Shown here in pieces: positions 17,714-28,200 of a stretch of 64,000 nt of DNA. The DNA comes from Tessaracoccus antarcticus (GTDB taxonomy: Bacteria > Actinomycetota > Actinomycetes > Propionibacteriales > Propionibacteriaceae): contig NZ_REFW01000002.1 of the NCBI RefSeq assembly GCF_003688855.1, forward strand, positions 434,001-498,000, given 5' to 3'. Numbering within the stretch: position 1 is the first letter of the stretch; every line of letters starts with the position of its first letter. Both the position numbers and the translations under genes were made by a program. The notes under the pieces were generated by a model. It searched no databases, had not been told where the DNA came from, and saw nothing but the letters and a program-made list of their open reading frames with translations.

Positions 17714-18553
17714 TCAGAGCGAACTGATGGGCAACTGGGTGCGGGGCTTGATGCCGATCGCCTCCAACTCCCCGTAGATCAGCGGCAGCGCCACCTTCAG
17801 CGTCTCCGCTGTGAAGGGCCAGTCGCTCGCCTCTGCGGCGTCCTGGACCTTCGTGCCCTGCTGGATGAGCATCTCGGTGTTGCCGTAGAGCATGCCGATC
17901 TCGGCGCGCTGGATGAACGCGAAATTGCGGTCGACCACGTGGCCGTGGCCGGGCACGAACTGTGTGGACTCGTTGGCCGCCCCCAGCACGCCGTCCAGGG
18001 CCGTGGGCCAGTTCTTGATGTTCGACGTCTCGTCGAACTGGGGATCCCCGGCGGACTCGAGCATGTCGCCAGCAAAGATCACGTTGCCGCTCGGCACCAT
18101 CACCAGCACGTCGCCGCGGGTGTGAGCACCCCCGAAGTGCAGCATCTCGAGCCGCACCCCGCCGCCGAGGTTCACGGCCTTGGCGATGGAGAAGGTGATG
18201 GTGGGTTGCGGGAGTTCAGTCATGCCGATGGAGTCGGCGAAGGCGCGAGTGGCGCGGGACGGCTCGCCCAGCAGGTTCTCGTGCGCGATGCTCGTGAGGT
18301 CCTTCATCCCCGCCAGACCCAGCCAGTGGTCGTGGTGGTTGTGGGTGATGACCACATGGGTCACGGGCACTCCCGCGATCTGGCGCGCACTTTCCAGCAA
18401 AGCGGCACCCTGCTCGGGCGTGGAGCCCGCATCCACGAGCATGGCGGCGTCGGCACCCACCACCAGTCCCACGTTGACGTGCTCCGGTTCACAGGTGACG
18501 CAGTGGATGCCGGGGGCCAGTTCGCGCCATTCGCCGATGCTCGTTGAAGTCAT
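17714..18553 (-). CDS. MBL-fold metallo-hydrolase
   Basis: A 279-residue metallo-beta-lactamase-fold protein with the zinc motif 'THNHHDHWLG' (HxHxDH), a later His in 'FGGAHTRGDVLVM', an Asp in 'VIFAGDMLES' and a His in 'FVPGHGHVVD', so both metal sites are complete. The substrate is unknown; the family includes glyoxalase II, quinoprotein relay hydrolases and lactonases. No signal peptide. It is divergent from hrcA. The ATG at 18553 has TAAGCT 7 nt upstream, the leaderless pattern. Confidence 0.88.
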   Translation of the reverse strand: MTSTSIGEWRELAPGIHCVTCEPEHVNVGLVVGADAAMLVDAGSTPEQGAALLESARQIAGVPVTHVVITHNHHDHWLGLAGMKDLTSIAHENLLGEPSRATRAFADSIGMTELPQPTITFSIAKAVNLGGGVRLEMLHFGGAHTRGDVLVMVPSGNVIFAGDMLESAGDPQFDETSNIKNWPTALDGVLGAANESTQFVPGHGHVVDRNFAFIQRAEIGMLYGNTEMLIQQGTKVQDAAEASDWPFTAETLKVALPLIYGELEAIGIKPRTQLPISSL

Positions 18554-18633
18554 GCACGACAGCTTAGGCGTCCATGGCGGAGTGACCACCGGGTCTGTGC
18601 GCCGGTTGGCGGTCACTTCCGGGCAGCCGTACA

Positions 18634-18660
18634 CTGGCACTCGTCTGTGTTGAGTGCCAA
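18634..18660 (+). promoter_or_regulatory. CIRCE operator of hrcA
   Basis: CTGGCACTC, 9 nt, GAGTGCCAA: the CIRCE element (consensus TTAGCACTC-N9-GAGTGCTAA) with compensatory changes that keep the inverted repeat. It lies 16 nt before the hrcA start and is the binding site of HrcA itself. Confidence 0.92.
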
Positions 18661-18676
18661 CCATCAGGAGGTGATG

Positions 18677-19693
18677 ATGCTCGACGACCGAAAGCTGGCC
18701 GTACTGAAGGCCATCGTCACCGACTATGTGGCCAGCCGGGAGCCCGTGGGCTCGAAGGCGCTCGTGGAACGTCACCAACTCAACGTGTCGTCCGCCACCG
18801 TGCGCAACGACATGGCCGTGCTGGAGGAGGAGGGCTACATCACGCAGCCCCACACCAGTGCTGGGCGCATCCCCACCGACAAGGGATACCGGCTCTTCGT
18901 TGACAAGCTGGCCACGGTCAAGCCACTGTCGGGCGCTGAACGTCGCGCCATCCAGACCTTCATGACCGGTGCCGTTGATGTCGACGACCTCGTCACGCGC
19001 ACGGTGCGGCTCCTGGCGCAGATGACACGCCAGGTGGCCGTCGTCCAGTACCCCGTTGCCCAGCGCAGCACCATCGCCCACATCGAACTCGTCGCGCTGA
19101 CCACGGAACGCCTCATGGTGATCGTCGTGAACTCCGCGGGTCGTGTGGAGCAGCAAATCCTCGAGTTGCCCTCCCACGACGAGGGGATACTCGCGACGGT
19201 GCGCGTCAAGATCCGCGAGGCCACCGTCGGGAAGGCTCCGGCGGATGCGGCCGGCGCGCTGGGTATGATGCTCGACGGCTTCAACCATCTGGAGCGCGCC
19301 ATCGCTGTCCCGGTGATCTCCGTGGTGCTGGAGTTGCTGGCCTCGGAGCCGACGTCGCAGGTGGTGGTGGCTGGCATGCCGAACCTCGCCACCTTCGGGA
19401 GCGCGTTCCAGACCGGGATGCGGCCGCTGCTGGAAGCCCTCGAGGAGCAGGTGGTGCTGTTGCGCCTGCTGGGTGAGGTTTCCGGTGACCGGGACATCAC
19501 CGTTCGCATCGGCCAGGAGAACACGGCTCAGGGCTTCCAGTCCACGTCGCTGATCGCCTCGGCGTACGGCCCCAGCGGTGACATTGCCGCGAATCTGGGT
19601 GTGGTGGGGCCCACCCGCATGGATTACCCGTCCACGATTGCCTCCGTACGCGCGGTGGCGCGATACGTCAGCCGTTTCCTGTTGGAAGGATGA
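18677..19693 (+). CDS. hrcA: heat-inducible transcription repressor HrcA
   Basis: A 338-residue repressor of class I heat-shock genes. The winged HTH ('[23 protein letters not shown]', then '[24 protein letters not shown]') is followed by the GAF-like dimerisation domain and ends '[19 protein letters not shown]'. It binds CIRCE, one copy of which lies just upstream, so the operon is autoregulated. AGGAGG at 18666-18671 fits the ATG at 18677 (5 nt) better than the ATG at 18674 or earlier in-frame codons. dnaJ follows 13 nt downstream. Confidence 0.97.
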   Translation: MLDDRKLAVLKAIVTDYVASREPVGSKALVERHQLNVSSATVRNDMAVLEEEGYITQPHTSAGRIPTDKGYRLFVDKLATVKPLSGAERRAIQTFMTGAVDVDDLVTRTVRLLAQMTRQVAVVQYPVAQRSTIAHIELVALTTERLMVIVVNSAGRVEQQILELPSHDEGILATVRVKIREATVGKAPADAAGALGMMLDGFNHLERAIAVPVISVVLELLASEPTSQVVVAGMPNLATFGSAFQTGMRPLLEALEEQVVLLRLLGEVSGDRDITVRIGQENTAQGFQSTSLIASAYGPSGDIAANLGVVGPTRMDYPSTIASVRAVARYVSRFLLEG

Positions 19694-19706
19694 GTCGACA
19701 CCACTC

Positions 19707-20882
19707 ATGAGCAAGGACTACTACGACATCCTGGGCGTGGACCGAGAGGCCACCGCCGAGCAGATCAAGAAGGCCTACAGACGGCGTGCCATGAAGGTGC
19801 ATCCCGACGTGGCGCCCGACGAGGACGCCGCCGACCAGTTCAAGGAGCTGAACGAGGCCTACGAGGTCCTCAGCGACCCCAACAAGCGGGCCATTTTCGA
19901 CCGTGGCGGCGACCCCATGAACCAGTCGGCGGCCGGGTTCTCCGGTTTCGGAGGGGGTGGTGGGTTCTCCGGCGGATTCGACTTCTCCAACCTCGTTGAT
20001 GCCATGTTCGGCGCCCAGGGTGCCCGCGGCCCGCGCTCGCGGGTCAGGCAGGGCCAGGACGCTCTGGTGCGGGTGCAGTTGCCGCTCCACGAGGCCGTGT
20101 TCGGCACCACCAAACCCATCAAGGTGGACACCGCAGTGGTCTGCCCCAAGTGCCAGGGACGCGGCGGTGAGCCTGGTTCCGAGCCCGTGACCTGCGCGAC
20201 GTGCAACGGCAACGGCGAGGTGTCGCAGATCCAGCGGAGCTTCATCGGCGACATCCGCACCTCACAGCCCTGCCCGAACTGTCGCGGGTACGGCACCACC
20301 ATTCCCCGTCCCTGCGGCGAGTGCTCCGGTGAGGGGCGCGTCCGTTCCGCACGCACCATCTCCGTCCGCATCCCCGCCGGTGTCTCCACGGGCATCCGCA
20401 TCCACCTCGAGGGACAGGGTGAGGTGGGGCCGGGAGGCGGCCCCGCCGGCGACCTGTACGTGGAACTCCACGTCGCCGAACATGGGACGTTCCGACGCGA
20501 CGGGGACAACCTCGAGATGGTGGTCAAGGTACCCATGACCGCTGCAGCACTGGGGACGACCGTGAACATCAGCACCCTGGAGGCGGAGTGGGACGGCTCC
20601 GACGAGGCCGACCGTTCAGTCGCCGTCGAGGTCCCGGCCGGTACCCAGTCCGGCACCCGTATAGCGCTCCGGGGCCGGGGCGTGCCGAAGCTCCGTGGTG
20701 GTGGACGCGGAGAGTTGGGCATCACGTTCCTGGTCCAGACGCCCACCCGGCTCGACGACCGACAGCGCGAACTGTTGCGCGAGTTGGCCGGCGAGCGCGA
20801 CGAGATGCACCCGGAAGCAGACGTGCACCGCGGTGGCGGCAAAGGCGTGTTCGGATGGCTGAAGGAGACCTTCTCCGGATGA
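19707..20882 (+). CDS. dnaJ: molecular chaperone DnaJ (actinobacterial DnaJ2 type)
   Basis: A 391-residue type I Hsp40. The J domain has the HPD tripeptide ('KVHPDVAPD', about residue 33); a Gly/Phe-rich region follows (about 70-105), then four zinc motifs ('CPKCQGRG', 'CATCNGNG', 'CPNCRGYG', 'CGECSGEG') and two beta-sandwich substrate domains. It stimulates DnaK ATPase. Since dnaK and grpE are absent here and hrcA precedes it, this is the second dnaJ usual in actinobacteria. Its stop overlaps the tgt start (ATGA). Confidence 0.96.
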   Translation: MSKDYYDILGVDREATAEQIKKAYRRRAMKVHPDVAPDEDAADQFKELNEAYEVLSDPNKRAIFDRGGDPMNQSAAGFSGFGGGGGFSGGFDFSNLVDAMFGAQGARGPRSRVRQGQDALVRVQLPLHEAVFGTTKPIKVDTAVVCPKCQGRGGEPGSEPVTCATCNGNGEVSQIQRSFIGDIRTSQPCPNCRGYGTTIPRPCGECSGEGRVRSARTISVRIPAGVSTGIRIHLEGQGEVGPGGGPAGDLYVELHVAEHGTFRRDGDNLEMVVKVPMTAAALGTTVNISTLEAEWDGSDEADRSVAVEVPAGTQSGTRIALRGRGVPKLRGGGRGELGITFLVQTPTRLDDRQRELLRELAGERDEMHPEADVHRGGGKGVFGWLKETFSG

Positions 20883-22141
20883 GCGACGCACTGTTCCCCG
20901 CCAAGGCGGGGAACACGGGCTTCGGCTTTGACGTGGCCACCCGCCTGGAGGGCCATGGGCGGACGGGCACCATCCGCACACCCCACGGCGCCATCGAGAC
21001 GCCCGCATTCATCGTCGTGGGGACCAAGGCCACGGTGAAGGCCGTGCTGCCGGAGGCGCTCACCGACATGGGCACCCAGGCGGTGCTCGCGAACGCCTAT
21101 CACCTCTACCTGCAGCCGGGGGCCGACATCGTCGACGAGGCTGGCGGTCTGGGCACGTTCATGAACTGGCCGGGGCCGACGTTCACGGACTCCGGCGGCT
21201 TCCAGGTCATGAGCCTTGGCTCCGGCTTCAAGAAGGTTCTGGCCATGGACACAGCGGGGATGGCCAGCGACGACGTCATCGCCGAGGGGCGAACCCGCAT
21301 GGCGCACGTCGACGACGACGGCGTCACGTTCACGAGCCACCTCAACGGCGACAAGCACCGCTTCACGCCCGAGGTCTCCATGCAGATACAGCACCAACTG
21401 GGCGCCGACATCATGTTCGCCTTCGATGAGCTGACCACCCTCATGAACACCCGGCCCTACCAGGAGCGGTCGGTGGTCCGCACCCACGAGTGGGCGATCC
21501 GCTGCCTCGCCGAACACAATCGCCTGACCACGAAACGCGCAGGCAAGCCGTACCAGGCCCTCTTCGGCGTCATCCAGGGTGCGCAGTACGAGGATCTCCG
21601 ACGGCAAGCGGCCCGCGGGTTGGCCGATCTCGAGGTCGAAGGCCGCGCCTTCGACGGCTTCGGCCTCGGCGGGGCCCTGGAGAAGCAGAACCTGGGAACG
21701 ATCGTCGGGTGGATGTCCGACGAGTTGCCCGATGACAAACCCCGCCACCTCCTGGGGATCTCGGAACCTGACGACCTGTTTGCGGCCGTCGCCGCCGGGG
21801 CCGACACCTTCGACTGCGTCAACCCCTCACGGGTGGCCCGCAACGCGGCCATCTACACCGCCGACGGCCGGTACAACGTGAACACGGCCGGGTCGCGGCG
21901 CTCCTTCGAACCGCTCGAGGATGGTTGCGACTGCTACACGTGCGCCCACTACACACGGGCCTACCTGCACCACCTGTTCAAGGCCAAGGAGATGCTGGCC
22001 TCCACGCTGGCCACGATCCACAACGAGCGCTTCACGGTGCGACTCGTCGACGACATCCGCGCAGCCATGACATCAGGCCACTTTGAGGCGTTCCGCGACG
22101 AGTTCCTCGGCCGCTTCTACGCCGGTCGCACCCGCAGCTGA
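20879..22141 (+). CDS. tgt: queuine/preQ1 tRNA-guanine transglycosylase
   Basis: A 420-residue TIM-barrel enzyme that exchanges the wobble guanine of GUN-anticodon tRNAs for a queuine precursor. Characteristic segments are '[12 protein letters not shown]', the nucleophile region '[12 protein letters not shown]', 'MAFDEL'-type catalytic Asp ('IMFAFDEL'), '[10 protein letters not shown]' and the zinc site '[17 protein letters not shown]' near the C terminus. It starts on the ATGA overlapping the dnaJ stop, so it is in the heat-shock operon. The convergent gene downstream is the queuosine-precursor transporter, which points to salvage rather than de novo synthesis. Confidence 0.95.
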   Translation: MSDALFPAKAGNTGFGFDVATRLEGHGRTGTIRTPHGAIETPAFIVVGTKATVKAVLPEALTDMGTQAVLANAYHLYLQPGADIVDEAGGLGTFMNWPGPTFTDSGGFQVMSLGSGFKKVLAMDTAGMASDDVIAEGRTRMAHVDDDGVTFTSHLNGDKHRFTPEVSMQIQHQLGADIMFAFDELTTLMNTRPYQERSVVRTHEWAIRCLAEHNRLTTKRAGKPYQALFGVIQGAQYEDLRRQAARGLADLEVEGRAFDGFGLGGALEKQNLGTIVGWMSDELPDDKPRHLLGISEPDDLFAAVAAGADTFDCVNPSRVARNAAIYTADGRYNVNTAGSRRSFEPLEDGCDCYTCAHYTRAYLHHLFKAKEMLASTLATIHNERFTVRLVDDIRAAMTSGHFEAFRDEFLGRFYAGRTRS

Positions 22142-22193
22142 CCCGTCCTTACGCCGCGCCTGACGAATACGTGCGCCTGAATTGTGTTCCACA

Positions 22194-22256
22194 CCACCTG
22201 GGGGACCATTTCGGGGATCTGTGCGCACATTTCCGTCGTGGGGGGACTCCAGGTGG
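22194..22256. other. possible stem-loop between convergent tgt and yhhQ
   Basis: CCACCTGG (22194-22201) and CCAGGTGG (22249-22256) can pair, with a TGTGCGCACA palindrome (22220-22229) in the loop. It may end transcription for either convergent gene; no T-tract is seen. Confidence 0.35.
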
Positions 22257-22259
22257 GGG

Positions 22260-22973
22260 TCAGGACTGCCCCAGGCTCGGCTCGTGCCTCTTGACGAGCC
22301 CGATGACCCTGTACGTCACGGGCAGCAGCAGAACCTCCACGAGAACCTTGTAGACGTAGCCCACGAGGATGTAGTTCACCAGTGTGCCGCCCGTCACGAT
22401 GCCCCCGAAGGCGACGATGCAGAAGATGGTGGTGTCTGCGGCCTCGCCCACCAGCGTCGAGCCGATGAGCCGTGACCACAGCGAACCGCCCGGGGCCCGC
22501 TCCTTCAATTTCACGAGTACGAACGCGTTCAGCAACTGACCGGCCAGGTACCCCAGCAGGCTGGCCAGCACTATGCGGGGCACGAACCCGAGGATGGCAT
22601 CGAACGCGTCCTGGTTCCCCCAGTCGTCGGCCGGGGGTGCGACCCCCACCAGGAGGAAAGTGCCTGACGCCAGGATCGAGACGCCGAACCCGATGAGGAT
22701 CGCCCGCTTGGCGCCACGCATCCCGTACACCTCGGCCAGCACGTCGCCGAAGATGTAGGTGAGGGGGAAGAGCAGAGCCCCGCCGTCCGTGATGAGCGGC
22801 AGGAGCGGGAACCCGAAGACCTCCACGTGGGGGCCGAAGGCAATCAGTTTCACGGCCGACACGTTGGAGATCAACAGCAGCGAACAGAACAGCGCCACGA
22901 TCAGGTCGAAGTTTCCGTGCATGGGGCGGGCGAAGCGAGCGCGCTCGGCGGGTGCGTCCTCTGCCTTGGTCAT
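22260..22973 (-). CDS. yhhQ: VUT-family queuosine precursor transporter
   Basis: A 237-residue inner-membrane protein with about six transmembrane helices belonging to the VUT/ECF-like family (YhhQ/QPTR), which imports preQ0/preQ1 or queuine. Typical segments: 'LLISNVSAVKLIAFG', 'FPLTYIFGDVLAEVYGMRGAKRAI' in character, and 'GSTLVGEAADTTIFCIVAFGG'. It sits convergent to tgt, a functional pair for queuosine salvage. The ATG at 22973 has TAGGAT 7 nt upstream (leaderless); the alternative ATG at 22982 lacks such support. Confidence 0.92.
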   Translation of the reverse strand: MTKAEDAPAERARFARPMHGNFDLIVALFCSLLLISNVSAVKLIAFGPHVEVFGFPLLPLITDGGALLFPLTYIFGDVLAEVYGMRGAKRAILIGFGVSILASGTFLLVGVAPPADDWGNQDAFDAILGFVPRIVLASLLGYLAGQLLNAFVLVKLKERAPGGSLWSRLIGSTLVGEAADTTIFCIVAFGGIVTGGTLVNYILVGYVYKVLVEVLLLPVTYRVIGLVKRHEPSLGQS

Positions 22974-23069
22974 TTGGCGCATCCTACGCGGATGCCGAAG
23001 CCAACCCCAGTTGGGAAAGGGGTGGGTGTTTGCCGGTCACCGACCCTGAACTGGTGGCAGGATGGGGGC

Positions 23070-23501
23070 ATGAGCGACACAGCCGACTTCGACACACCAG
23101 TCCCGGACGAGTCCGAACAGCTCGATCAGATTCAGGAAGCGGACTCCCTGATTGATCGTGGTGTGGAGGACGTCCTCGATGAGGGGTACACCGCCCCGGA
23201 GCAGTGGTCAGCCGCCCAGGGATTCGGCAACACACCGGAGGAGATGCGCCAGGGCGAGACGATCAACCAGCGCATCAAGCAGGAGGAGCCCGAGAAGAAG
23301 GCTTCCGATGTTGAGTGGAATGCATCCAAGGAGGACCGAGAAGTGGGCGGCGAGCGTGCAGGGCGACTCATGCGCGTGCAGGGACCGGGAGGCGAAGCGA
23401 CGCTCGGCACCGACGTCGGTTTCAGCGGTGGTGCCGCCAGTGCCGAGGAAGCCGCCATGCACATCATCTCCGAGGACGAAGACGAGGAACTGGACGCCTG
23501 A
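23070..23501 (+). CDS. DUF5709-like acidic protein
   Basis: A 143-residue very acidic soluble protein, apparently the actinobacterial DUF5709 family: N-terminal 'DESEQLDQIQEADSLIDRG', 'DEGYTAPEQW', 'ETINQRIKQEEPE' and a C terminus 'AAMHIISEDEDEELDA'. No catalytic motif is visible and much of it is likely disordered. The function is unknown. The ATG at 23070 is leaderless by position (CAGGAT about 6 nt upstream). A perfect hairpin follows. Confidence 0.75.
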   Translation: MSDTADFDTPVPDESEQLDQIQEADSLIDRGVEDVLDEGYTAPEQWSAAQGFGNTPEEMRQGETINQRIKQEEPEKKASDVEWNASKEDREVGGERAGRLMRVQGPGGEATLGTDVGFSGGAASAEEAAMHIISEDEDEELDA

Positions 23502-23526
23502 AGCAGGCCATTCCAGCACCGCTGTC

Positions 23527-23556
23527 GTGCGCCAGCCGGTCTTCCGGCTGGCGCAC
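23527..23556 (+). terminator. hairpin terminator before phoH
   Basis: A perfect 13-bp stem (23527-23539 with 23544-23556) with a TCTT loop, 26 nt after the DUF5709 stop. Confidence 0.75.
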
Positions 23557-23669
23557 TAGACTTTCCCCACCGGACAGGAGCGATCTCCGCTCCGAAGAAA
23601 CCTGAGAAGGCGAGAATCCTGAATCCCATCACCGCACTCGACAGGGCCGAGGGCACACGCATCCTGCAG

Positions 23670-24635
23670 GTGCCGGCCTCCATCGACATGGTCAACCTGC
23701 TGGGCCCTCGTGACGAGTATCTGCGCACACTCGAGAATGCCCTCGAGGCCGACCTCCACGTCCGCGGCCACCAGATCACCCTCACGGGCACCACCGCCGA
23801 CATCGCCCAGTCCGTGGACATCTTCACCGAGCTCGTCACCATCATCCGCACAGGTCAGGGCCTCACGGCCGAGACCGTCGAGCGCGTCGTGGGCATGTCC
23901 AGCGACCCCGACGCGAAGGCCAGCGAGATCCTCACAGCCGACATCGTCTCGGCGCGCGGTAAGACGGTCCGCCCCAAGACGGTCAACCAGAAGCGGTACG
24001 TGGACGCCATCGACCGCCACACCGTGGTCTTCGGCATCGGTCCCGCCGGCACCGGCAAGACGTACCTGGCCATGGCCAAGGCCGTGCAGGCGCTGCAGAC
24101 CAAACAGGTCAGCCGCATCATCCTCACCCGCCCGGCCATCGAGGCGGGGGAGCGGCTCGGTTTCCTGCCCGGCACCCTCAGCGACAAGATCGACCCCTAT
24201 GTGAGGCCGCTCTACGACGCCCTGCACGACATGGTGGAGGCCGATGCCGTCCCCAAGCTCCTGACGTCCGGCACCATCGAGGTCGCGCCGCTGGCCTACA
24301 TGCGTGGACGCACTCTCAACGATGCCTTCATCATCCTCGACGAAGCCCAGAACACCTCCGCAGAGCAGATGAAGATGTTCCTCACCCGCCTCGGGTTCGG
24401 CTCCAAGATGGTGGTGACCGGCGACATCACCCAGGTCGACCTTCCGGGCGGCGTCCGCAGCGGGCTGCGCGTTGTTCAAGGGATCCTGGACGGCATCGAC
24501 GACATCGAGTTCTGCACGCTGACGTCCCGCGACGTCGTGCGCCACCAGTTGGTGGGTCGCATTGTGGCCGCCTACGACAAGTTCGACACCCTCGACCCCA
24601 GCACCCCTGAGTACAGGGCAGGGAGGAAGCCGTGA
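23670..24635 (+). CDS. phoH: PhoH-family ATPase (PhoH2/YbeZ-like)
   Basis: A 321-residue P-loop protein with Walker A 'GPAGTGKTYLAMA' and Walker B 'AFIILDEAQNTS', typical of YbeZ/PhoH, a probable RNA helicase/ATPase that works with YbeY in ribosome maturation. ybeY follows with a GTGA overlap. The start is uncertain: the frame is open well upstream but contains no ATG, GTG or TTG before GTG 23670, which would give a protein lacking the ~15-20 residues usually found before this point. A CTG at 23619, 8 nt after GAGAAGG, would restore them. Confidence 0.93.
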   Translation: MPASIDMVNLLGPRDEYLRTLENALEADLHVRGHQITLTGTTADIAQSVDIFTELVTIIRTGQGLTAETVERVVGMSSDPDAKASEILTADIVSARGKTVRPKTVNQKRYVDAIDRHTVVFGIGPAGTGKTYLAMAKAVQALQTKQVSRIILTRPAIEAGERLGFLPGTLSDKIDPYVRPLYDALHDMVEADAVPKLLTSGTIEVAPLAYMRGRTLNDAFIILDEAQNTSAEQMKMFLTRLGFGSKMVVTGDITQVDLPGGVRSGLRVVQGILDGIDDIEFCTLTSRDVVRHQLVGRIVAAYDKFDTLDPSTPEYRAGRKP

Positions 24636-25099
24636 TCGACGTCAACAACGAGTCCGGCGTCGAAGCGGACCAGCTTGGCCTCGTTGCACTCGCTCGATTC
24701 GCGCTCGACAAGCTGCGGATCCATCCTCTGGCCGATCTGTCGATCCTGCTGGTGGACGAAACCACCATGGCCGACTACCACGAACGCTTCATGGACCTGC
24801 CGGGCCCCACCGACGTCATGAGCTTCCCCATGGATGAACTCCGCGCCCCTGACGAGGACGAGGAACCGCCCATGGGTCTGCTGGGCGACATCGTCCTGTG
24901 CCCACAGGTGACGGCGAAGCAGGCCGCGGAGAACGGTCGCGAACCCGACGCGGAGGCCGAGTACCTCCTCATCCACGGGCTTTTGCACTTGCTGGGCCAC
25001 GACCACGCCGAGCCGGAGGAGAAGGCAGTGATGTTCGGTCTCAACGACAAGATCATCGCCGCCTGGGAGATTGCCCGCGCGGAGCGCACGTCCAGCTGA
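24632..25099 (+). CDS. ybeY: endoribonuclease YbeY
   Basis: A 155-residue metalloprotein with the zinc motif 'HGLLHLLGHDH' (H3xH5xH, about residue 115) and 'PTDVMSFPMDE', both diagnostic of YbeY. It takes part in 16S rRNA 3' processing and late 30S quality control together with PhoH/YbeZ and Era. GTG 24632 overlaps the phoH stop. In most actinobacteria corC and era follow directly; here a sialidase gene intervenes. Confidence 0.96.
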   Translation: MIDVNNESGVEADQLGLVALARFALDKLRIHPLADLSILLVDETTMADYHERFMDLPGPTDVMSFPMDELRAPDEDEEPPMGLLGDIVLCPQVTAKQAAENGREPDAEAEYLLIHGLLHLLGHDHAEPEEKAVMFGLNDKIIAAWEIARAERTSS

Positions 25100-25124
25100 A
25101 CCTGCCGCCACCGCGGGCCAAGTG

Positions 25125-25140
25125 GGTCCGCTCACGGACC
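25125..25140 (+). terminator. weak hairpin after ybeY
   Basis: GGTCCG-CTCA-CGGACC, a 6-bp perfect stem 25 nt after the ybeY stop. Confidence 0.4.
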
Positions 25141-25172
25141 ATGTTCATTCAGGACGTCCTCCCGACCGATCA

Positions 25173-25202
25173 TTGACACTCGTCTGATGTCTGACCCATA
25201 GT
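25173..25202 (+). promoter_or_regulatory. sialidase promoter
   Basis: TTGACA (25173-25178), 18 nt, CATAGT (25197-25202). The transcript would carry a ~45-nt leader with an AGGAGG site 8 nt before the ATG at 25253, unlike the many leaderless neighbours. Confidence 0.55.
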
Positions 25203-25252
25203 TCTAGGCAGTCTGTCCGACGCCGGTGTTGGGCGATATAGGAGGAACACTC

Positions 25253-28200
25253 ATGAGAGCTGCATGGCGCCGACCCCGGTTACTGGTGATGCTCACCGCC
25301 CTCGTCACCACGATTGCGCTGGTCCTGCCCCTCGGTCAAACCGCCCAGGCGGTTCCCGTCGGAGAGTGGGTCCAGACGGCCAACGGCCAGATCCGCATTG
25401 CTTCGGTGTCACCGGCGAAGGGCACCTACAACGTCGGTGACGTCGTCACCGTGCGGTTCCGGATGGAGTCGAACACCGGAGCCCCCAAGCGGGACATCGT
25501 CGGCACGTCCACCACGCTGGCCAACCCCTCCAGTTGCAACTGGAAGGCCCTCCCGGCTGGCGTCGGAGGCAAATATGACTGCTCCCGCACCCCCGCGTCG
25601 ACGTACCCCGCGCTGACATACACCGTCACCGCCGCTGACGCTGTTGCCGGCGTCGCCAACTACGCGCTCACCTTCACCGAGACCCCGATCAATACTGCAG
25701 GAAATCCTGATGGCACCGCTCCTCTGGTGACCACGATTTCTGGCAGCCTGCCCGTAGGGACCGGCCCCGCCGGGCCGCGACCCGTCGGCGAGTACGTGGC
25801 CCTTGCCAGCGCCGGCGACTTCGGGTTCACCTGCCACCGCATCCCCGCGCTGACCACGACCAACACTGGCGACATCCTCGCCTCGTGGGACGGTCGGCCC
25901 GGCGGCTGTGGCGACGCCCCGAACCCGAACTCCATCATCCAGCGCCGCTCCACCGACGGCGGCCAGACCTGGGGGCCCGTGACCACGGTCGCGGCCGGCA
26001 ATCCCGCAGCCCCCAAGTACGGCTACTCCGATCCCTCCTACGTCGTGGACCGCACCACGGGTGACATCTTCAGCTTCTTCGTGAAGTCCTATGACGTCAG
26101 CTTCCAGGGATCGCAGGCCGGCACGGACGAGAACGCCCGCAACGTCCTCCACGCAGCAGTCACCCGGTCCACCGACAACGGTGTGACCTGGAGCGTCCCG
26201 ACGGTGATCACCGCAGCCATCACCGACTCCCCGACCTGGGTCAGCCGCTTCGCCGCCTCCGGGGAGGGGATCCAGCTGAAGTACGGCACGCATGCCGGCA
26301 GGCTGGTGCAGCAGTTCACCATCAAGGATGGCGGCACCTACGAGGCCATGTCCGTCTACTCGGATGACCACGGAGCCACGTGGAACAACGGCACACCGGT
26401 CGGTACCGGGATGGACGAGAACAAGGTCGTGGAACTCTCCGACGGCCGACTCATGATCAACTCTCGGGCCTCCGACGGCACCAAGGCGCGCAAGGTCACC
26501 TACTCCTCCGACGGAGGCCAGACCTACGGGCCCGTCACCGTCGACACCACGCTCATCGACCCCAACAACAACGCCTCGATCATCCGGGCCTACCCCAATG
26601 CGGCAGAGGGAAGCGCCCAGGCGAAGGTCCTGCTGTTCTCCAACTCCGCCAACACCGGCGGCCGCAGCAACGGCACCGTCCGCGTCTCCTTCGACGACGG
26701 TGCGACATGGTCCGGTTCCAAGGTGTTCGAACCGGGCTCCATGTCCTACTCGACCCTGACGGCGCTCCCCACGGCAGGCACCTACGGGCTCCTGTTCGAG
26801 GGCACCAACAACCAGATTCGTTACATGACCATCTCCATGGACTGGCTGGCTGCTCTTCCGCTCTCCATCACTGCAGAGGCGCAAACGGTCAATCGTGGCG
26901 ACAACACGGTGAGCTTCACAGCCAACAACGTCGGCGGTGACCCCCTTACGTTCACGCCGACCATCACCGTGCCTGCTGGCTGGACCGCCAGCGCGGTGGC
27001 GCCACTCACCCTGGCCGCCGGAGCGACGGGGACGTTCACCACGACCGTCGCCGTGCCCAGCTCGGCCGACCCCGGCGTGGGGTCCGTCAAGGCCACGGCC
27101 TCCATCGGTGGCAACAGTGCCACCGGGACCGCGACCGTGACCATGGTCCTGAAGCCCGGCCAGAACCCGACGAAGGTCATCCCCATCACGGTCGTCAACA
27201 CCCCGCCGGCACAACCGGGTGAGGAAATTGCGAACGCATTCGATGGAGACACCGCCACGTTGTGGCACACCCCGTATGCCGGAACCACGCTGCCCGTCGA
27301 CGTGGACATGAAGCTCGGTGACGCGCCGGTGGCCGTCACCAAGTTCGAGTACGTTCCCCGTGCAACCGGCAGCAACGGCAACATCGACGGCTACGAGCTC
27401 TGGGCTGGCGACAGCCTGGAGACGCTCGCCAGGGTGGCCGAGGGTAACTTCGCCAACGACAACACAGCGAAGTCGGTGCTGCTGAATGGCACCTACCAGT
27501 ACCTGCGACTGCGCGCACTCTCCAGCTATGGGGACGTGGCGGCCAAGTTTGTCTCCGCCGCCGAGATCCGGGTCAGGGTTGCCGTTCCCGACACCGCGGT
27601 GGCGCCGCTGCCCGTGACCCTGGTGAACGACCTCGCCTACCAGAACAATCCACCGAACCAGGTGTTCCCGCCCTCGAACATGTTCGACGGCAACCCCGGT
27701 ACTTGGTTCCACTCGCCCTGGGCTGCCACCCAGACGTTCCCGTACAACATCGACCTGTCGGTCGGCGAAAACGGTGCGGCTCTGGATCGCCTCCTCTTCA
27801 CCCCGAAGCAGGGCGGAACCGGCGCGGGTGACAACAACGGTCGCCCGCTCACGTGGAAGATCCTCGTGGGCAACTCGCTCGATTCGCTCGTTGAGGTCAC
27901 ATCGGGCACCTGGGCCGACACCAACGCCGTGAAGACCGTGCCGCTGGATGGGGTGCAGGGCACGTTCGTCCGTCTCCAGATCCTCACCACGGCCGGCGAC
28001 ACTGTCAGCGTTCCGCTCGACCCCCAGAACAACAAGTACGTGGCCGTTGCGGAACTCGAAGTCTTCGGTACCGAGCTCCCGCCGGTCCAGAAGTACCTGA
28101 CGGTTGCCCTGGCGCGCACCGACGTTCTGGGAACCCCCGTCAAGGTGGGTGACGTGCTGACGTTCTCGATCAGCTACACCAACACGTCCGCCCAGGTGAT

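Noticed and set aside
22974-23069. preQ1 riboswitch upstream of the queuosine transporter
   Set aside because: The transporter ATG lies 7 nt after a -10 box on the minus strand, leaving no leader for an aptamer.
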